From positions 3,224,001 through 3,288,000 of the forward strand of contig CBDCDB010000008.1 of NCBI GenBank assembly GCA_965215315.1: a stretch of 64,000 bases of DNA, in the 5' to 3' direction. Each line of letters opens with the position of its first letter. Position 1 is the stretch's first letter. The notes under the pieces are model-generated. The model did not search any database and was not told the origin of the DNA. It was given only the letters and a program-made list of their open reading frames with translations. Source of the stretch: Truepera sp965215315. Lineage in GTDB: Bacteria; Deinococcota; Deinococci; Deinococcales; Trueperaceae. The position numbers were made by a program, and so were the translations under genes. This document shows, one piece after another, positions 55,002 to 63,853 of this stretch.

Positions 55002-55739
55002 ATGGTAACTACTGTGAACACGCAAGACCAGAAGCGGGGCAGTCTGGTCTCCCTGACCGTAGCACTGCTGGTGCTCGAGCCCGTGCTGATGTATTTGGCC
55101 TTTTTCGTCTTGAACAGCGCAATCAACTGGCCTGGGTCGCTGGGCGAGCCCGCCAGCGTCAATCTGCCGCTGATCACCGAGCAGCGCAGCGCAGTGACGC
55201 TGGGCTACAGCGCATACCTCCTCTTTCAGCTGCTCATCCTGCCGCTCTCGCTGATGCTCTACTTCGTCCTCAAGGAACGCGGAGTTGCCTCACCGCTCCT
55301 GGCAGTCTCAGCCGGGTTCGGCGTCGCCTCCGCTATCACCGGAGCGCTGGGCATCGTGCGTTGGCTTTTCCTGATGCCATTTCTGGCTGACCTCTACCTC
55401 GACCCGAGCGCCAGTCAAGCGACCCGCGAGGCCGTCAACGTGGCATATATCGCTTTTAACGAGTACGCTGGCGGGGTCGGCGAATTGCTCGGCGTGAGCC
55501 TCACCGGTGCATTTTGGGTTGGGCTGGTCGGCGTGGCGCTGCTGCGCTCAGGTCGGTTCCCACGGTGGCTCGGCGCACTAGGACTGCTCGCCGCCGCCTT
55601 GCTGCTGCCGGGGCTGCTCTCGGTCATCGGCATCGACGTCGGGGCACTTTTCGCGGTGATCGGTGGCAACGTGCGGTTGGTCTGGATGCTCGCCCTCGCG
55701 GTGGTGCTGATGCGCACAAGCCAAGCGAAGGGGGTGTGA
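55002..55739 (+). CDS. DUF4386 membrane protein
   Basis: A 245-residue protein with about six hydrophobic segments and the DUF4386 family layout. Characteristic blocks are GYSAYLLFQLLILPLSLMLY and AFNEYAGGVGELLGVSL. Function of the family is unknown. First main gene of the TetR-controlled operon; its stop lies two bases before the cupin ATG. Confidence 0.85.
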   Translation: MVTTVNTQDQKRGSLVSLTVALLVLEPVLMYLAFFVLNSAINWPGSLGEPASVNLPLITEQRSAVTLGYSAYLLFQLLILPLSLMLYFVLKERGVASPLLAVSAGFGVASAITGALGIVRWLFLMPFLADLYLDPSASQATREAVNVAYIAFNEYAGGVGELLGVSLTGAFWVGLVGVALLRSGRFPRWLGALGLLAAALLLPGLLSVIGIDVGALFAVIGGNVRLVWMLALAVVLMRTSQAKGV

Positions 55740-55741
55740 GG

Positions 55742-56350
55742 ATGGCGCGCGCCGGTCAGGTTATCGGGGGACCTCACACCAAGATTGTCTTCGTAGAAAC
55801 TTCGGAAGATACAAGCGGGAAACGCCTCACCTTTACGCAAACGGTGCAGCCGGGCGCTCCGGCCACACCCGAGCACCTTCACACCGAGCAGACGGAAACG
55901 TTCCGGGTTTTAGCGGGCCTCATGGGCGTGCGGGTGGGCGGTGCCGAAAAGGTTTTAGGCGCAGGCGAGGTCATGACAGTTCCGGCAGGCGTCTCTCACG
56001 CCATGTGGAACGCCGGACAGGAGGTATTGACGCAAGAGATTCGGCTCGAGCCCGCCCTCAACGCCGAGACTTTCTTTGAGACCGTGGTCGGTTTAGAAGG
56101 AGACGGCGAGCTTCCCCAGGGCAACCCCAGCTTCACCCAAGTTTTGCAGTTCGCGCTGCTCGCGCCTACCTACCGCAATCCGCTCGGCACCATGCCTCTA
56201 GGTTTACAGCGCATACTGTTCGCCCTGCTTACGCCGCTGGCTTACCTCCTTGGCTACCGTTCTTGGTATCCAAAATACAGTCCCTACGGCCCTGTCACCT
56301 TTAGTCAAGAGCGTCAGAACGCTCAGAAGGAGCCACATCATGTCAAGTGA
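55742..56350 (+). CDS. Cupin-domain protein with C-terminal membrane helix
   Basis: A 202-residue protein. A single-domain cupin (about 20-110) has PEHLHTEQTETFRVLAG and VPAGVSHAMWNAG, giving possible metal ligands. A hydrophobic helix near residues 165-190 (RILFALLTPLAYLLGY) suggests a membrane anchor. The ATG at 55742 follows the DUF4386 stop; its own stop overlaps the epimerase gene by 11 bases. Enzymatic role unknown. Confidence 0.85.
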   Translation: MARAGQVIGGPHTKIVFVETSEDTSGKRLTFTQTVQPGAPATPEHLHTEQTETFRVLAGLMGVRVGGAEKVLGAGEVMTVPAGVSHAMWNAGQEVLTQEIRLEPALNAETFFETVVGLEGDGELPQGNPSFTQVLQFALLAPTYRNPLGTMPLGLQRILFALLTPLAYLLGYRSWYPKYSPYGPVTFSQERQNAQKEPHHVK

Positions 56351-57332
56351 AGCTACGTTTAACAAAGCTACGAACCAAGAGCTGCACGTCATCTTCGGCA
56401 CCGGCCCCGTCGGGATTGCCACGGCCCAAGCCCTGCTAAAGCGCGGTCATCAGGTGCGCCTGGTCAACCGCAGCGGTCAGGCGTCCGCGCCGCAGGGTGC
56501 GGAGGTCGTTGCCGCCGACGCGCTCAACCCCGTTCAAGCCAAGGAAGCGGTTAAAGGAGCGCAGGTCGTTTACCAGTGTGCGCAACCCGCCTACACCCGT
56601 TGGCCCGAGGACTTTCCCCCGTTGCAGCGCGCCATCCTCAGCGCCGCTGCTGAGGCTGGGGCCAAGCTCGTACTGGCCGACAACCTCTACATGTATGGTG
56701 AGGTGGACGGCCCTATCCACGAAGATTTGCCCTACGCCGCGAAGACGCGCAAGGGCAAGGTGCGTGCAGCGATGGCGAAAGAGGCGCTCGAGGCGCACAA
56801 GCAGGGCAAGCTGCGCGTCGCTATCGGACGCGCCTCGGACTTCTACGGCCCCCTTGTCAAAGAGTCCGCCCTGGGCGACCGGGTGTTTGAACCGCTCCTC
56901 AAGGGTAAGGCTGCGGGACTTGCTGGTGACATTGACTTGCCCCACAGCTACACCTTTATTGGGGACTTTGGTGAGGCGTTAGCCGTGTTAGGCGAACGCG
57001 ATGAGGCGGACGGTGAGGCCTGGCACGTGCCCAACGCGCCTACGCGGAGCACCCGCGAGGTGGTCAGCCAAGCGTTTGCGCTTGCTGGCAAACCTCCGAA
57101 GATGAGCGGTATGGGGCGCACCATGATGCGGCTTGGCGGCATCTTCATCCCCGGCGCGCGTGAGACGGTTGAGATGATGTACGCCTATGAAAAGCCCTAC
57201 GTGGTTGACGACAGTAAGTTCAAGCGGGCTTTTGGGGACGTCAGTACACCGTTTGACGTGGGGCTCGAGCAAACCCTAGCTTGGTACAAGGCGCACCTAA
57301 CACCTACGGTAAAAAGCGGAGTGGCCCTGTGA
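56340..57332 (+). CDS. NAD-dependent epimerase/dehydratase (SDR-like)
   Basis: A 330-residue extended short-chain dehydrogenase-like protein. The nucleotide-binding loop is FGTGPVGIATAQALLKRGH (GxGxxG variant). The active-site tyrosine region reads LYMYGEVDGPIHED, and YGP follows near the middle. Substrate unknown. The ATG at 56340 overlaps the cupin stop by 11 bases, and its TGA overlaps the cupredoxin GTG. Confidence 0.9.
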   Translation: MSSEATFNKATNQELHVIFGTGPVGIATAQALLKRGHQVRLVNRSGQASAPQGAEVVAADALNPVQAKEAVKGAQVVYQCAQPAYTRWPEDFPPLQRAILSAAAEAGAKLVLADNLYMYGEVDGPIHEDLPYAAKTRKGKVRAAMAKEALEAHKQGKLRVAIGRASDFYGPLVKESALGDRVFEPLLKGKAAGLAGDIDLPHSYTFIGDFGEALAVLGERDEADGEAWHVPNAPTRSTREVVSQAFALAGKPPKMSGMGRTMMRLGGIFIPGARETVEMMYAYEKPYVVDDSKFKRAFGDVSTPFDVGLEQTLAWYKAHLTPTVKSGVAL

Positions 57333-57748
57333 GTTCAGTTACGCCTCGGCGGAGGATTTACGTTGTCGTTTTGGGCCTTGTTGCCGCGCTCGTCATTACT
57401 GGCGTCTCGCTGTTGCTGTCGCCCATCGGTCGGCGCTGGCTTGCCGACCCTGCCGGGGCTGCGCCGCAGGTGGGAGTAACAGAGGTGCGCGTCGTGGCGC
57501 GTAGCGGCCAGAACCACGCCTTCGAGCCGAGTGTCGTCCAGGTACCGGTCGGTACCACGGTTACCTGGCACTTTGAAGACGTGGACGACGGTGAGAGTGT
57601 CCCGCATAACGTCGTCGGCGAGGGGTTTGAGTCGCCTGTCCTGGCTGAAGGTTCCTTCAGCCACACCTTTACTGTGGCAGGTTCGTACCCGTACAGCTGC
57701 ACCTTGCACCCCTTTATGGACGGCCGAGTCGAGGTCGTTGCGCCCTAG
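57329..57748 (+). CDS. Membrane-anchored cupredoxin
   Basis: A 139-residue protein with one N-terminal transmembrane helix (about 10-30) and a cupredoxin fold. The type-1 copper ligands are in order: His in VPHNVV, Cys in YSCTLHP, His in LHP and Met in FMDG. It should be an electron-carrier on the outer face of the membrane, probably serving the same TetR-controlled operon. GTG start overlaps the epimerase stop. Confidence 0.92.
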   Translation: MSSVTPRRRIYVVVLGLVAALVITGVSLLLSPIGRRWLADPAGAAPQVGVTEVRVVARSGQNHAFEPSVVQVPVGTTVTWHFEDVDDGESVPHNVVGEGFESPVLAEGSFSHTFTVAGSYPYSCTLHPFMDGRVEVVAP

Positions 57749-57786
57749 AGTAGCCCTGGCAGCGTGCAACGCTGGGACATTGTGTG

Positions 57787-57875
57787 AGCTTGAAAAGCCT
57801 TACGTGGCGGTTGACGGCTTCAAGCAGTTCTTTAGAGACCTCATTACGCCTTCTGAGGAGGGTCTGAGCAATTGA
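57787..57875 (+). pseudogene. 3' fragment of an epimerase gene
   Basis: The frame reads LEKPYVAVDGFKQFF and TPSEEGL before a stop, matching the C-terminal YEKPYVVDDSKFKRAF...TPFDVGL of the intact epimerase at 56340. No upstream part remains, so it is a leftover after deletion or recombination. Confidence 0.7.
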
Positions 57876-58076
57876 TCACCCGGTTCAAGCAGGCACACTG
57901 ACACACGGTGGTGACTGGTCTATCTCTACAAACTATTCGCTGCCTAGTTGTAAGAAAAGGCTTCTGCAGTAGATAAGCGCGTTTAAGACAACCACCTATG
58001 CTGTAAATGGGCCAATCAAACGCATGATCTAGACATTAATGGCTGATTAGCCTCAAAGTAGATAAACTTGACCTTG

Positions 58077-58445
58077 ATGCGTGAAGAAGACGAAGACATT
58101 GTGGTAGCGCAAGTGGCTGCTTCCCCTACGCCGTCTCACCTTGCGCTGGTTTATATCGAAGCGGCCAATGAGGGCATTGACCTGTTAACTGGCGATCTAC
58201 TACTTCTCTCACCTTTCGAAGCAGCCTTACCCTCACGACTCGGTTATACAAGGCACTGGTCGGTGTCTTTTGCGCCAAAGGCTGTCGCTGAGAGTGAGCG
58301 TGCAGGCGTCTATTTTTACTGGCTCTGTAATCCGTTGTTTTTTGCGTTTGTCGCTACTCGAGGAAAATCGCTTCAGGTACCAGCAAGCGAGCGTCCGGCT
58401 TGGTCGGTTACGCTCTTGCTGCCGGAAAGAAGACCCAGGATGTAA
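58077..58445 (+). CDS. Hypothetical protein
   Basis: A 122-residue ORF I do not recognise. No signal peptide; one modest hydrophobic stretch (YWLCNPLFFAFVATRG). Start uncertain: a TTG at 58068 is in frame. Followed by a bidirectional terminator. It could be real or chance; codon use is not strongly biased. Confidence 0.35.
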   Translation: MREEDEDIVVAQVAASPTPSHLALVYIEAANEGIDLLTGDLLLLSPFEAALPSRLGYTRHWSVSFAPKAVAESERAGVYFYWLCNPLFFAFVATRGKSLQVPASERPAWSVTLLLPERRPRM

Positions 58446-58620
58446 TGCGCGTGTAAACTTGCCCTTGCGGTATTAGACACATCGCAGATTACCCGTGGTG
58501 ACCCGATCTTCTCGGCTTCAACGCTGCGGGTATTCGTCTCTCACGTTGCTTATAGACTTGGCGACGTTCCTGATGACGCATAGTGATTGACGTGTCTCTC
58601 TTACCTAGCCTTACAGGAAT

Positions 58621-58651
58621 GCGGCTTTTGCGCGAGTTACGCAAAAGCCGC
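58621..58651. terminator. Bidirectional terminator before pyrophosphatase end
   Basis: A perfect 12-bp stem GCGGCTTTTGCG/CGCAAAAGCCGC with a 7-base loop between convergent genes. The 304 bases here hold nothing else I can support. Confidence 0.75.
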
Positions 58652-58749
58652 ATCAAAGATGCAATTACTCATTAGTTCTTTTTGTTGGCACCACACCAGC
58701 CCAGCTAACAGGCTCGAGCCCCTGAACTAAAAAAGCCTCGCAACGTCGT

Positions 58750-59286
58750 TTACTGCTCGATACTACCCTTGTCCTCTTTATACCGCTCAATACACTCGAG
58801 AATCAGCGTGTGCGCCTCGTCTACGTCGTGCCAGTCCTCGATTTGTGTCTCTTTATTCTCGAGCTGCTTATACACTTCAAAAAAGTTGCTGACCTCTTTG
58901 AGATAGTGTTCGCCCACGTCTTTGAGCGACTTATGCTGCTCAAAACGCGGGTCGTAAACGGGCACTGCCAAAATCTTCTGGTCGCGCCCCTTATCGTCGG
59001 TCATCTCTAAAAATCCGACGGGACGAACATCCAAAACTACACCCGGAAAACTAGGTGCGCCGATTAACACCACCACGTCCAAGGGGTCGCCGTCTTCGGC
59101 TAGGGTACTCGGAATAAAGCCGTAATCGCCTGGGTAGTGCATCGCGCTGTAGAGCACGCGGTCGAGCCGCATCACGTCAAACTCGGCGTCGTACTCGTAT
59201 TTGTTCGAGCTGTTTTTCGGGACTTCAATCACAGCGTTTAAGACTTCAGGGACGTTACGTCCAGCGGGTAGTTGATAGTATTTCAT
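58750..59286 (-). CDS. ppa: Inorganic pyrophosphatase (family I)
   Basis: A 178-residue soluble enzyme hydrolysing pyrophosphate, pulling forward biosynthetic reactions. Metal-site motifs are IEVPKNSSNKYEYD, YPGDYGFIPSTL and the Asp-rich EDGDPLDVVVLI. ATG with AGGAGCTTT upstream. It is monocistronic. Confidence 0.97.
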   Translation of the reverse strand: MKYYQLPAGRNVPEVLNAVIEVPKNSSNKYEYDAEFDVMRLDRVLYSAMHYPGDYGFIPSTLAEDGDPLDVVVLIGAPSFPGVVLDVRPVGFLEMTDDKGRDQKILAVPVYDPRFEQHKSLKDVGEHYLKEVSNFFEVYKQLENKETQIEDWHDVDEAHTLILECIERYKEDKGSIEQ

Positions 59287-59388
59287 AAAGCTCCTAAAAG
59301 TTCATGTGCGCCTAAAGCGCGTCCGCCGACTACTATAACAGCTAGCCCCAGCAGCCCGACAGACGCGTCTATAAAAACAGAGGGGGAT

Positions 59389-59394
59389 TAGACT
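59389..59394 (+). promoter_or_regulatory. Leaderless -10 box of small conserved protein
   Basis: TAGACT, 7 bases before the ATG at 59402. Confidence 0.5.
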
Positions 59395-59401
59395 CTGAGG
59401 T

Positions 59402-59614
59402 ATGGGTCAAGAGGTGTTTAGCTATCAATTTACAAAAAGGGGAGAGGTGCGTATCTCTTGGGAGGGCCGCTGCGTCATGACTTTAGGAGGGGAGCGCAGT
59501 CGTAAACTTGCTGATGAAATCTCTGCGTCCAGTAGCGATGAAGGCGTGCAGGACGCCCTGAGGAGAGTTGCCGGAAACTTCAAACGGGGCAACGAGCACC
59601 CGAAAAAACGCTGA
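59402..59614 (+). CDS. Small conserved hypothetical protein
   Basis: A 70-residue basic protein. The pattern FSYQFTKRGEVRISWEGRCV and the end VAGNFKRGNEHPKKR look like a conserved bacterial family I recognise only as hypothetical. No membrane segment. Start supported by a TAGACT box 7 bases upstream. The lysine/arginine end hints at nucleic-acid contact, which is inference. Confidence 0.7.
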   Translation: MGQEVFSYQFTKRGEVRISWEGRCVMTLGGERSRKLADEISASSSDEGVQDALRRVAGNFKRGNEHPKKR

Positions 59615-59623
59615 TGGGCAGAC

Positions 59624-59728
59624 TATAGCAGGTATCATCTGGGAACAGACGCCCCCACATTCATCTGAACTGTCTAACACGTACATTCTATGGTGATAAA
59701 GGTAGCCTTCAACCGCTTAAGTGCTGTA
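59624..59728 (+). repeat. TATAGCA-ended short mobile repeat, copy C (105 bp)
   Basis: Starts TATAGCAGGTATCATCTGGG and ends GTGCTGTA; more diverged inside than copy B. It follows the small gene by 10 bases. Confidence 0.8.
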
Positions 59729-59858
59729 CAACTAAGTTGAGGTGACATTAGGTGGTTAGAAAACGCCTTTGCCCTCATGACGTGCAGAGTAAACTTCAGT
59801 GTCCTGACGCTTTCTTGATTTCTACTTCTTACTTCCGGCTTCCTACCTTCAGCAAAAC

Positions 59859-60428
59859 CTAGCCCCCTGCCAGTTCTAAAAAGTATGCGTGTACCCGGTC
59901 GTCGCCGGAGAGTTCCGGGTGAAAAACGGTGGCGAGTAGCCGGTCGTGCGTGACCATCACGGGGTCGTCTTCGTACCTTGCCAACACCTCGATATCCGGG
60001 CCTGTGCGGACGATGCGGGGTGCGCGGATAAAGATGGCGTGAAAGGGACTCGAGAACCTCTCAACCTCGAGTTCAGTTTCAAAAGACGCGACCTGCCGCC
60101 CGTAATCGTTACGGGCGACCTCGAGGTCTAAGAGACCTAAGCGCAGCTGTTCGGGTCGTCCGGCGACCTCTTGGGCGATGGCAATGGCCCCGGCGCACGT
60201 TCCCCAAACGGCTCCACCTTCGCCGTAAAAGGTCTTAAGCGCCTCGTCTAGACCGTAAAGCTGCATCAGTTTGACCATCGTCGTCGATTCGCCGCCGGGG
60301 AGGACGATTCCTGAAAGCCCGTCAAGCTGCGCCGGGAGCCGGACTTCGGTGACGTCAGCGCCCAGCCGCGTCAGTGCTTGTTTATGTTCCCGAAACGCCC
60401 CTTGCAGGGCTAAAACGCCGATTTTCAC
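59859..60428 (-). CDS. pdxT: Pyridoxal 5'-phosphate synthase glutaminase subunit
   Basis: A 189-residue glutaminase releasing ammonia for PdxS in vitamin B6 synthesis. It has GVLALQGAFREH, GGESTTMVKLM and the nucleophile-bearing WGTCAGAI, with the His-Glu pair in TVFHPELSGD. GTG start, CATGAT box 6 bases before. PdxS is not in the window. Confidence 0.96.
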   Translation of the reverse strand: MKIGVLALQGAFREHKQALTRLGADVTEVRLPAQLDGLSGIVLPGGESTTMVKLMQLYGLDEALKTFYGEGGAVWGTCAGAIAIAQEVAGRPEQLRLGLLDLEVARNDYGRQVASFETELEVERFSSPFHAIFIRAPRIVRTGPDIEVLARYEDDPVMVTHDRLLATVFHPELSGDDRVHAYFLELAGG

Positions 60429-60452
60429 AACTTCATCATGCCATGTCAGGAC

Positions 60453-61388
60453 TCAGTTTTGCGCCGCTCTGACGCCGCTCAAAATAGCCCCTGCGACAAC
60501 CTCTTGTACCGCAACTGATAAAAGCGTCAGCGGGATTTGTGGGCCTGCACCGGTACTCAGGCAAAACGCCGTGTCGCCATCTGAAACGGTGTGTGAGGGC
60601 CGCGTTACCCGTGCAATCCCAATATGGGCGCTGCCTGCCAGAGCTTTAGCTTCGGCTTTGCTAATAGGCGCGTCGGTAGCGACGACGACGAGCGTGGTGT
60701 TGCTGCCCGTACTGTCTGTATCGGGTATGTCAAAGGGGGCTCGAGTAAAGCGCCCCAAATAAGACCCCGTTTCACCTCTGACCCCGGCAACGACCTTACC
60801 TGTATCCGGGTCAACGATGTCGCCGACCGGGTTGGCTACGGCGAGCGCCGCGACGACCGCACCATCAACCTCTACAGACGCGCTCCCTAAACCACTGACC
60901 TGCGCCCGCTCGAACCCCAGATATTTGCCGCAGCTGGCACCCGTCCCTGCTCCCACCCGGCCTTGCAGTACGGGGTCTGCCGTAGCCGCCTCACATGCCT
61001 GATAACCCGCTTCGGCGTCGGGCCGGACGCTCGGGTCGCCTCGGCTGAGATCAAAAAGGGCTGCCGCCGGGACGATAGGAACTGCGCCGAAAGGTGTTGA
61101 GAAGCCCTGCCCGCGTTCCGCCAAATAGCGCATGACGCCATCTGCGGCTCCTAGGCCAAAGGCGCTGCCCCCTGTTAGTAGCACCGCTTGCACCTGCTGC
61201 ACCGTTTTTTCGGGTTCTAAGAGGGCGGTCTCACGGGTTCCCGGTGCGCCGCCGCGAACGTCTCCCGAGGCGACGCACCCCGGTTCAGGACAGAGCACAA
61301 CCGTACACCCGGTCTGCGCCTTAAGGTCATGCCAGTGACCGACCCGAATCCCGGAAACTGCGGTAAGACCGGGGGCGTTGATACTCAA
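60453..61388 (-). CDS. P1/S58-family peptidase (DmpA-like)
   Basis: A 311-residue N-terminal-nucleophile-type peptidase family member. Conserved blocks are GIRVGHWHD, GGAPGTRET, VLLTGGSAFGLGAADGV and GSNTTLVVVATDA; the last holds the autocleavage-type nucleophile region. Likely an aminopeptidase or related hydrolase. The TTG start lies 3 bases from the PBP1A stop, so it is co-transcribed with it. Confidence 0.9.
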   Translation of the reverse strand: MSINAPGLTAVSGIRVGHWHDLKAQTGCTVVLCPEPGCVASGDVRGGAPGTRETALLEPEKTVQQVQAVLLTGGSAFGLGAADGVMRYLAERGQGFSTPFGAVPIVPAAALFDLSRGDPSVRPDAEAGYQACEAATADPVLQGRVGAGTGASCGKYLGFERAQVSGLGSASVEVDGAVVAALAVANPVGDIVDPDTGKVVAGVRGETGSYLGRFTRAPFDIPDTDSTGSNTTLVVVATDAPISKAEAKALAGSAHIGIARVTRPSHTVSDGDTAFCLSTGAGPQIPLTLLSVAVQEVVAGAILSGVRAAQN

Positions 61389-61391
61389 GCT

Positions 61392-63758
61392 CTAGTTACC
61401 CCAATCGAGCCAGCCGACGCCATTGTCATCGTTATCGTCTGTCGTGTCCTGGGTGTCGGGTAGCGCTGCGTCTGCTGAGCTGTTCTGCTGAGCGCTAGTT
61501 TGACTGCCCTGAGTTTGACCGTTTTGGACTTGCCTATTCTGACCAAAAGTTCGGGTTACGTTGAGCGCACCCCGAGTTATGGGACGCGCAAACCGCTGCA
61601 CTTCGCTGGGACTGATTTCACGCCACTCGAGGTACGCTTGTGGCGTCTCCGCTGTAGCCCGTTTGTCGGTGCGGGAATCTACCGGAATGGTGATGTTGAG
61701 GTAGCTGGCCACCTGCTGGCCTCTGGCTCCCGGCTGCGTTCCGCGAACAAACGCTACCCGCGTTCCCTGGGCGCTCGGGACGCCCGTTGACAGGTCAACC
61801 TTTTCAAACATGATGTTGGGCGGGGTAGGCCACGGTCTAGACGCCCTGCCGGCGAGCGCTTCTTCAGCGAACTGCTTCCAAACCCAGATGGGCTGCCGCG
61901 ACGAGTTGATCAGCTCACCGTTCGGCATCTTTTCGGGAAGGCTTTTCGGGTCGTCGTAACCGATCCATACCGCTGAAACTGCTTCAGGGGTCAAACCGAC
62001 AAACCAGATGTCGCGTTCATCGTTCGTTGTACCAGTTTTGCCGCCGACCCAGCGGCCCTCGAGCGCCGCGCGGTAAGAAAGACCGATGGGATTTTTGTCG
62101 GTCACGTTGCCCCGGAGCAGATCAAGCATCAGGTACGCCGTCGTGTCGCTCCAGACCTTCGTGTGGAGCGGTTCGGCCTCGTAAAGGACGTTGCCCTCGG
62201 CGTCTGTGACCCGTTTAATGAGGTGCGGTTCGGTGTAGACACCTTTGTTGGCAAACGCGGCGAGGGCGGCGGCGTGGTTTTCGGGTGTGACTTCAAACGA
62301 GCCGAGTGCGATAGCCGGGACGGGCAAAACGTTATAGCCGAGCTGTGACGCCCGTGTAACGACAGCCTGCGGCGTCACCGCTTCGACAAGCTTGATCATT
62401 GGAATGTTGCGGGAATCGTCGAGGTGGTAACGAAGGGTTTTAATTCCGGCAAAGATATCATCGTGGTTGCGCGGCGTCCAAGACGCTTGACCGGGGTCGT
62501 CAAAGGTCGTTTTAGTGTCGCCTAATAGCGTCGCCTGGGTGTAGCCACCTTGCTCGAGCGCCGTTGCTACTACGATCGGCTTGAACGAACTGCCCGGTTG
62601 CCGCTGTGCGCTCGTCGCCCGGTTGAAAGTGTCGCCGCCCTGCGCCGTGTCGAGCCGACCGCCGACCATCGCCAGCACACCGCCGGTTTTCGGGTCGATA
62701 CTGACGAGCGCCATCTGCGCACCTTCAGGAACGTAGCCGTTTTCGTTTTGGGCGACGCGGTTGGCGGCTTTTTGGGCTTGCGAGTCGATGGTCGTGTAGA
62801 TGCGCAGGCCGCCCGCACGAAAAAGCTGACCGGGGAAGAGTTCTTCGACCTCGTTACGCACTGCGAACGCGACGTTGCCGCTGAGGTCGGACGCGACCGA
62901 GGTCGAAATACGCGGTTGTACCTCGGTGCGCTGGGGTTGTCCGACGATCTCGCCTTGCTCATCGTAGCGCACCCGCCAACCGGTGGGCTCGAGCGGTTGC
63001 CGCCACGCCCGGTCTGCCGCCGCTTGCGACACAACGCCGTGTTCGACCATGTTGGCCAGCACGTTTTTCATCGCCTGCCGGGTTGAGGTGAAGTTTTCAT
63101 AGTTGGGTTCGGGTGCGGGTAACAGGCGCGCCAAGTAAAGCCCTTCGGCGAGGGTCAGCTCGAGCGGGTCTTTCTCAAAATAAGCTTGCGCCGCGGCGTG
63201 GATGCCGTAAAAGTTTTTGCCCCAGTAGACGACGTTCAGGTACTGCTGCAAGATTTCGGTTTTGGTCAGGCGGCGCTCGAGTTCAACGGCGAGCATCATC
63301 TCTTTGACTTTGCGCTCAAGTGAGCGTTCGTCGGCAATATTGGTCAGCAGGGTGTTTTTAACGACCTGCGTGGTCAGCGTCGAACCGCCGCGCCCGCCGC
63401 CGCCTAAAAACTCTTCGTAGGTGGCTTTCAAGAGCGCCAGCGTATCGAAGCCGTAATGCTGAAAAAAGCTGTCGTCTTCGGATGAAATAATTGCCCATAA
63501 GACCGGCGGCGCAACCCGGTCGAGAGTCACGACGGTGCGGTTCGTGGTCGGGCCGCCAACCCCGGCGACGGGTAAAATCTCGCCGATAACTTGACCGTTG
63601 GTATCGAAAAATTGCGAGGTCGAGGTGTACTCGAGCTTTTCAATCTCACCGACCGGCGGTAATTCACCTGCCCACTTAAACGCCGACGCACCCAGAAGTG
63701 CCGCCACCGAAAGCGCAACGGTCAAAACCAGCAGAAAAATCCCTCTGAGCACCTTCAC
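61392..63758 (-). CDS. Penicillin-binding protein 1A (bifunctional)
   Basis: A 788-residue class A PBP. After one N-terminal membrane helix (about 8-28), the transglycosylase domain has EDDSFFQHYGFD, GGSTLTTQVVKN and ERRLTKTEILQQYLN. The transpeptidase has the nucleophile motif PGSSFKPIV, SRN and KTGTTND. A long Gln/Ser/Asn-rich tail follows after about 730. It polymerises and cross-links peptidoglycan. TATAGT box 6 bases before the GTG start. Confidence 0.96.
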   Translation of the reverse strand: MKVLRGIFLLVLTVALSVAALLGASAFKWAGELPPVGEIEKLEYTSTSQFFDTNGQVIGEILPVAGVGGPTTNRTVVTLDRVAPPVLWAIISSEDDSFFQHYGFDTLALLKATYEEFLGGGGRGGSTLTTQVVKNTLLTNIADERSLERKVKEMMLAVELERRLTKTEILQQYLNVVYWGKNFYGIHAAAQAYFEKDPLELTLAEGLYLARLLPAPEPNYENFTSTRQAMKNVLANMVEHGVVSQAAADRAWRQPLEPTGWRVRYDEQGEIVGQPQRTEVQPRISTSVASDLSGNVAFAVRNEVEELFPGQLFRAGGLRIYTTIDSQAQKAANRVAQNENGYVPEGAQMALVSIDPKTGGVLAMVGGRLDTAQGGDTFNRATSAQRQPGSSFKPIVVATALEQGGYTQATLLGDTKTTFDDPGQASWTPRNHDDIFAGIKTLRYHLDDSRNIPMIKLVEAVTPQAVVTRASQLGYNVLPVPAIALGSFEVTPENHAAALAAFANKGVYTEPHLIKRVTDAEGNVLYEAEPLHTKVWSDTTAYLMLDLLRGNVTDKNPIGLSYRAALEGRWVGGKTGTTNDERDIWFVGLTPEAVSAVWIGYDDPKSLPEKMPNGELINSSRQPIWVWKQFAEEALAGRASRPWPTPPNIMFEKVDLSTGVPSAQGTRVAFVRGTQPGARGQQVASYLNITIPVDSRTDKRATAETPQAYLEWREISPSEVQRFARPITRGALNVTRTFGQNRQVQNGQTQGSQTSAQQNSSADAALPDTQDTTDDNDDNGVGWLDWGN

Positions 63759-63764
63759 AGCGTC

Positions 63765-63770
63765 ACTATA
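63765..63770 (-). promoter_or_regulatory. Leaderless -10 box of PBP1A
   Basis: TATAGT on the minus strand, 6 bases before the GTG at 63758. Confidence 0.6.
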
Positions 63771-63841
63771 GCAGAGCTCCGGGTGAGTTTTCCTTCGGGA
63801 GCCGACTCTGACCCTGCTACGCGGCGGCCCGCACGCTGCGT

Positions 63842-63847
63842 TAAAGT
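63842..63847 (+). promoter_or_regulatory. Leaderless -10 box of CaCA exchanger
   Basis: TAAAGT, 6 bases before the GTG at 63854. Confidence 0.6.
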
Positions 63848-63853
63848 AGACGG

